Positions 6,877 to 6,907 of a stretch of DNA of 6,907 nucleotides are shown piece after piece (the stretch's first letter is position 1; each line of letters starts with the position of its first letter). The notes under the pieces were generated by a model. That model did not search any database. It was not told the DNA's origin and saw nothing but the letters and a program-made list of their open reading frames with translations. The stretch covers positions 1-6,907 of the forward strand of contig CBFGWV010000258.1 of assembly GCA_965652545.1 (NCBI GenBank). Direction: 5' to 3'. Origin of the DNA: CBFGWV01 sp965652545. GTDB lineage: Bacteria > Pseudomonadota > Gammaproteobacteria > Competibacterales > Competibacteraceae. Position numbers and translations under genes: made by a program.

Positions 6877-6902
6877 GTAGGAGCCCTGCCCCCAGGGCGA
6901 TT
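6877..6902. repeat. REP-like palindrome (GTAGGAG type) downstream of iolE
   Basis: GTAGGAG (6877-6883) runs into a perfect inverted repeat: GCCCTG (6883-6888), loop CCCC, CAGGGC (6893-6898), then GATT. This resembles the GTAGGAGC...GCGAT layout of repetitive extragenic palindromes common in Pseudomonas and related gammaproteobacteria. It sits 36 bases after the last stop codon, where REP elements usually lie, and could stabilise the mRNA 3' end. It has no T-run, so it is not a standard intrinsic terminator. Only one copy is visible and the window ends here, so the repeat status is unproven. Confidence 0.5.
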
Positions 6903-6907
6903 GCCCA

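Noticed and set aside
6883..6898. Intrinsic transcription terminator after iolE
   Set aside because: The stem is short and followed by GATTGCCCA rather than a T-run.

Overview
This window is a compact, GC-rich gene set on the + strand. It encodes most of a bacterial myo-inositol (cyclitol) catabolic pathway plus a periplasmic sugar-binding protein. The strong G/C preference at third codon positions, the Sec-type signal peptide without a lipoprotein box, the fused kinase/aldolase form of IolC, and a GTAGGAG-type palindrome after the last gene all suggest a high-GC Gram-negative gammaproteobacterium. Pseudomonas or a halomonad-like relative fits best. The genus is an inference.

Layout: positions 1-55 are a perfect tandem array of the heptamer AAAACCT (7 full units plus 6 bases), running off the left edge and ending three bases before a Shine-Dalgarno sequence. 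Five genes follow with almost no space between them: a type I periplasmic substrate-binding protein (71-1009), a Gfo/Idh/MocA oxidoreductase (1035-2159), a two-domain IolC with a C-terminal aldolase-type (DUF2090) domain (2172-4100), IolD (4100-5932) and IolE (5944-6840). Gaps are 25, 12, -1 and 11 bases, so one polycistronic mRNA is likely. The last 67 bases hold no gene but contain a small GC-rich palindrome resembling a REP element. No promoter, regulator gene, RNA gene, CRISPR array or transposase is visible.

How the genes work together: the binding protein would capture an inositol-like ligand in the periplasm. The oxidoreductase would oxidise a ring hydroxyl to give an inosose. IolE dehydrates 2-keto-myo-inositol to the trihydroxycyclohexane-dione, and IolD opens that ring hydrolytically to 5-deoxyglucuronate. 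After isomerisation by IolB (not in the window), the IolC kinase domain phosphorylates 2-deoxy-5-keto-gluconate. Its C-terminal domain probably cleaves the product to dihydroxyacetone phosphate and malonate semialdehyde. IolB, the malonate semialdehyde dehydrogenase (IolA/MmsA), a clear canonical IolG, and the transporter ATPase and permease are all absent, so they must lie outside the window.

Nothing here is clearly an undescribed system. The features most worth a second look are the heptamer array in the leader of the first gene, the identity of the oxidoreductase, the kinase-aldolase fusion, and the binding protein lacking transporter partners.
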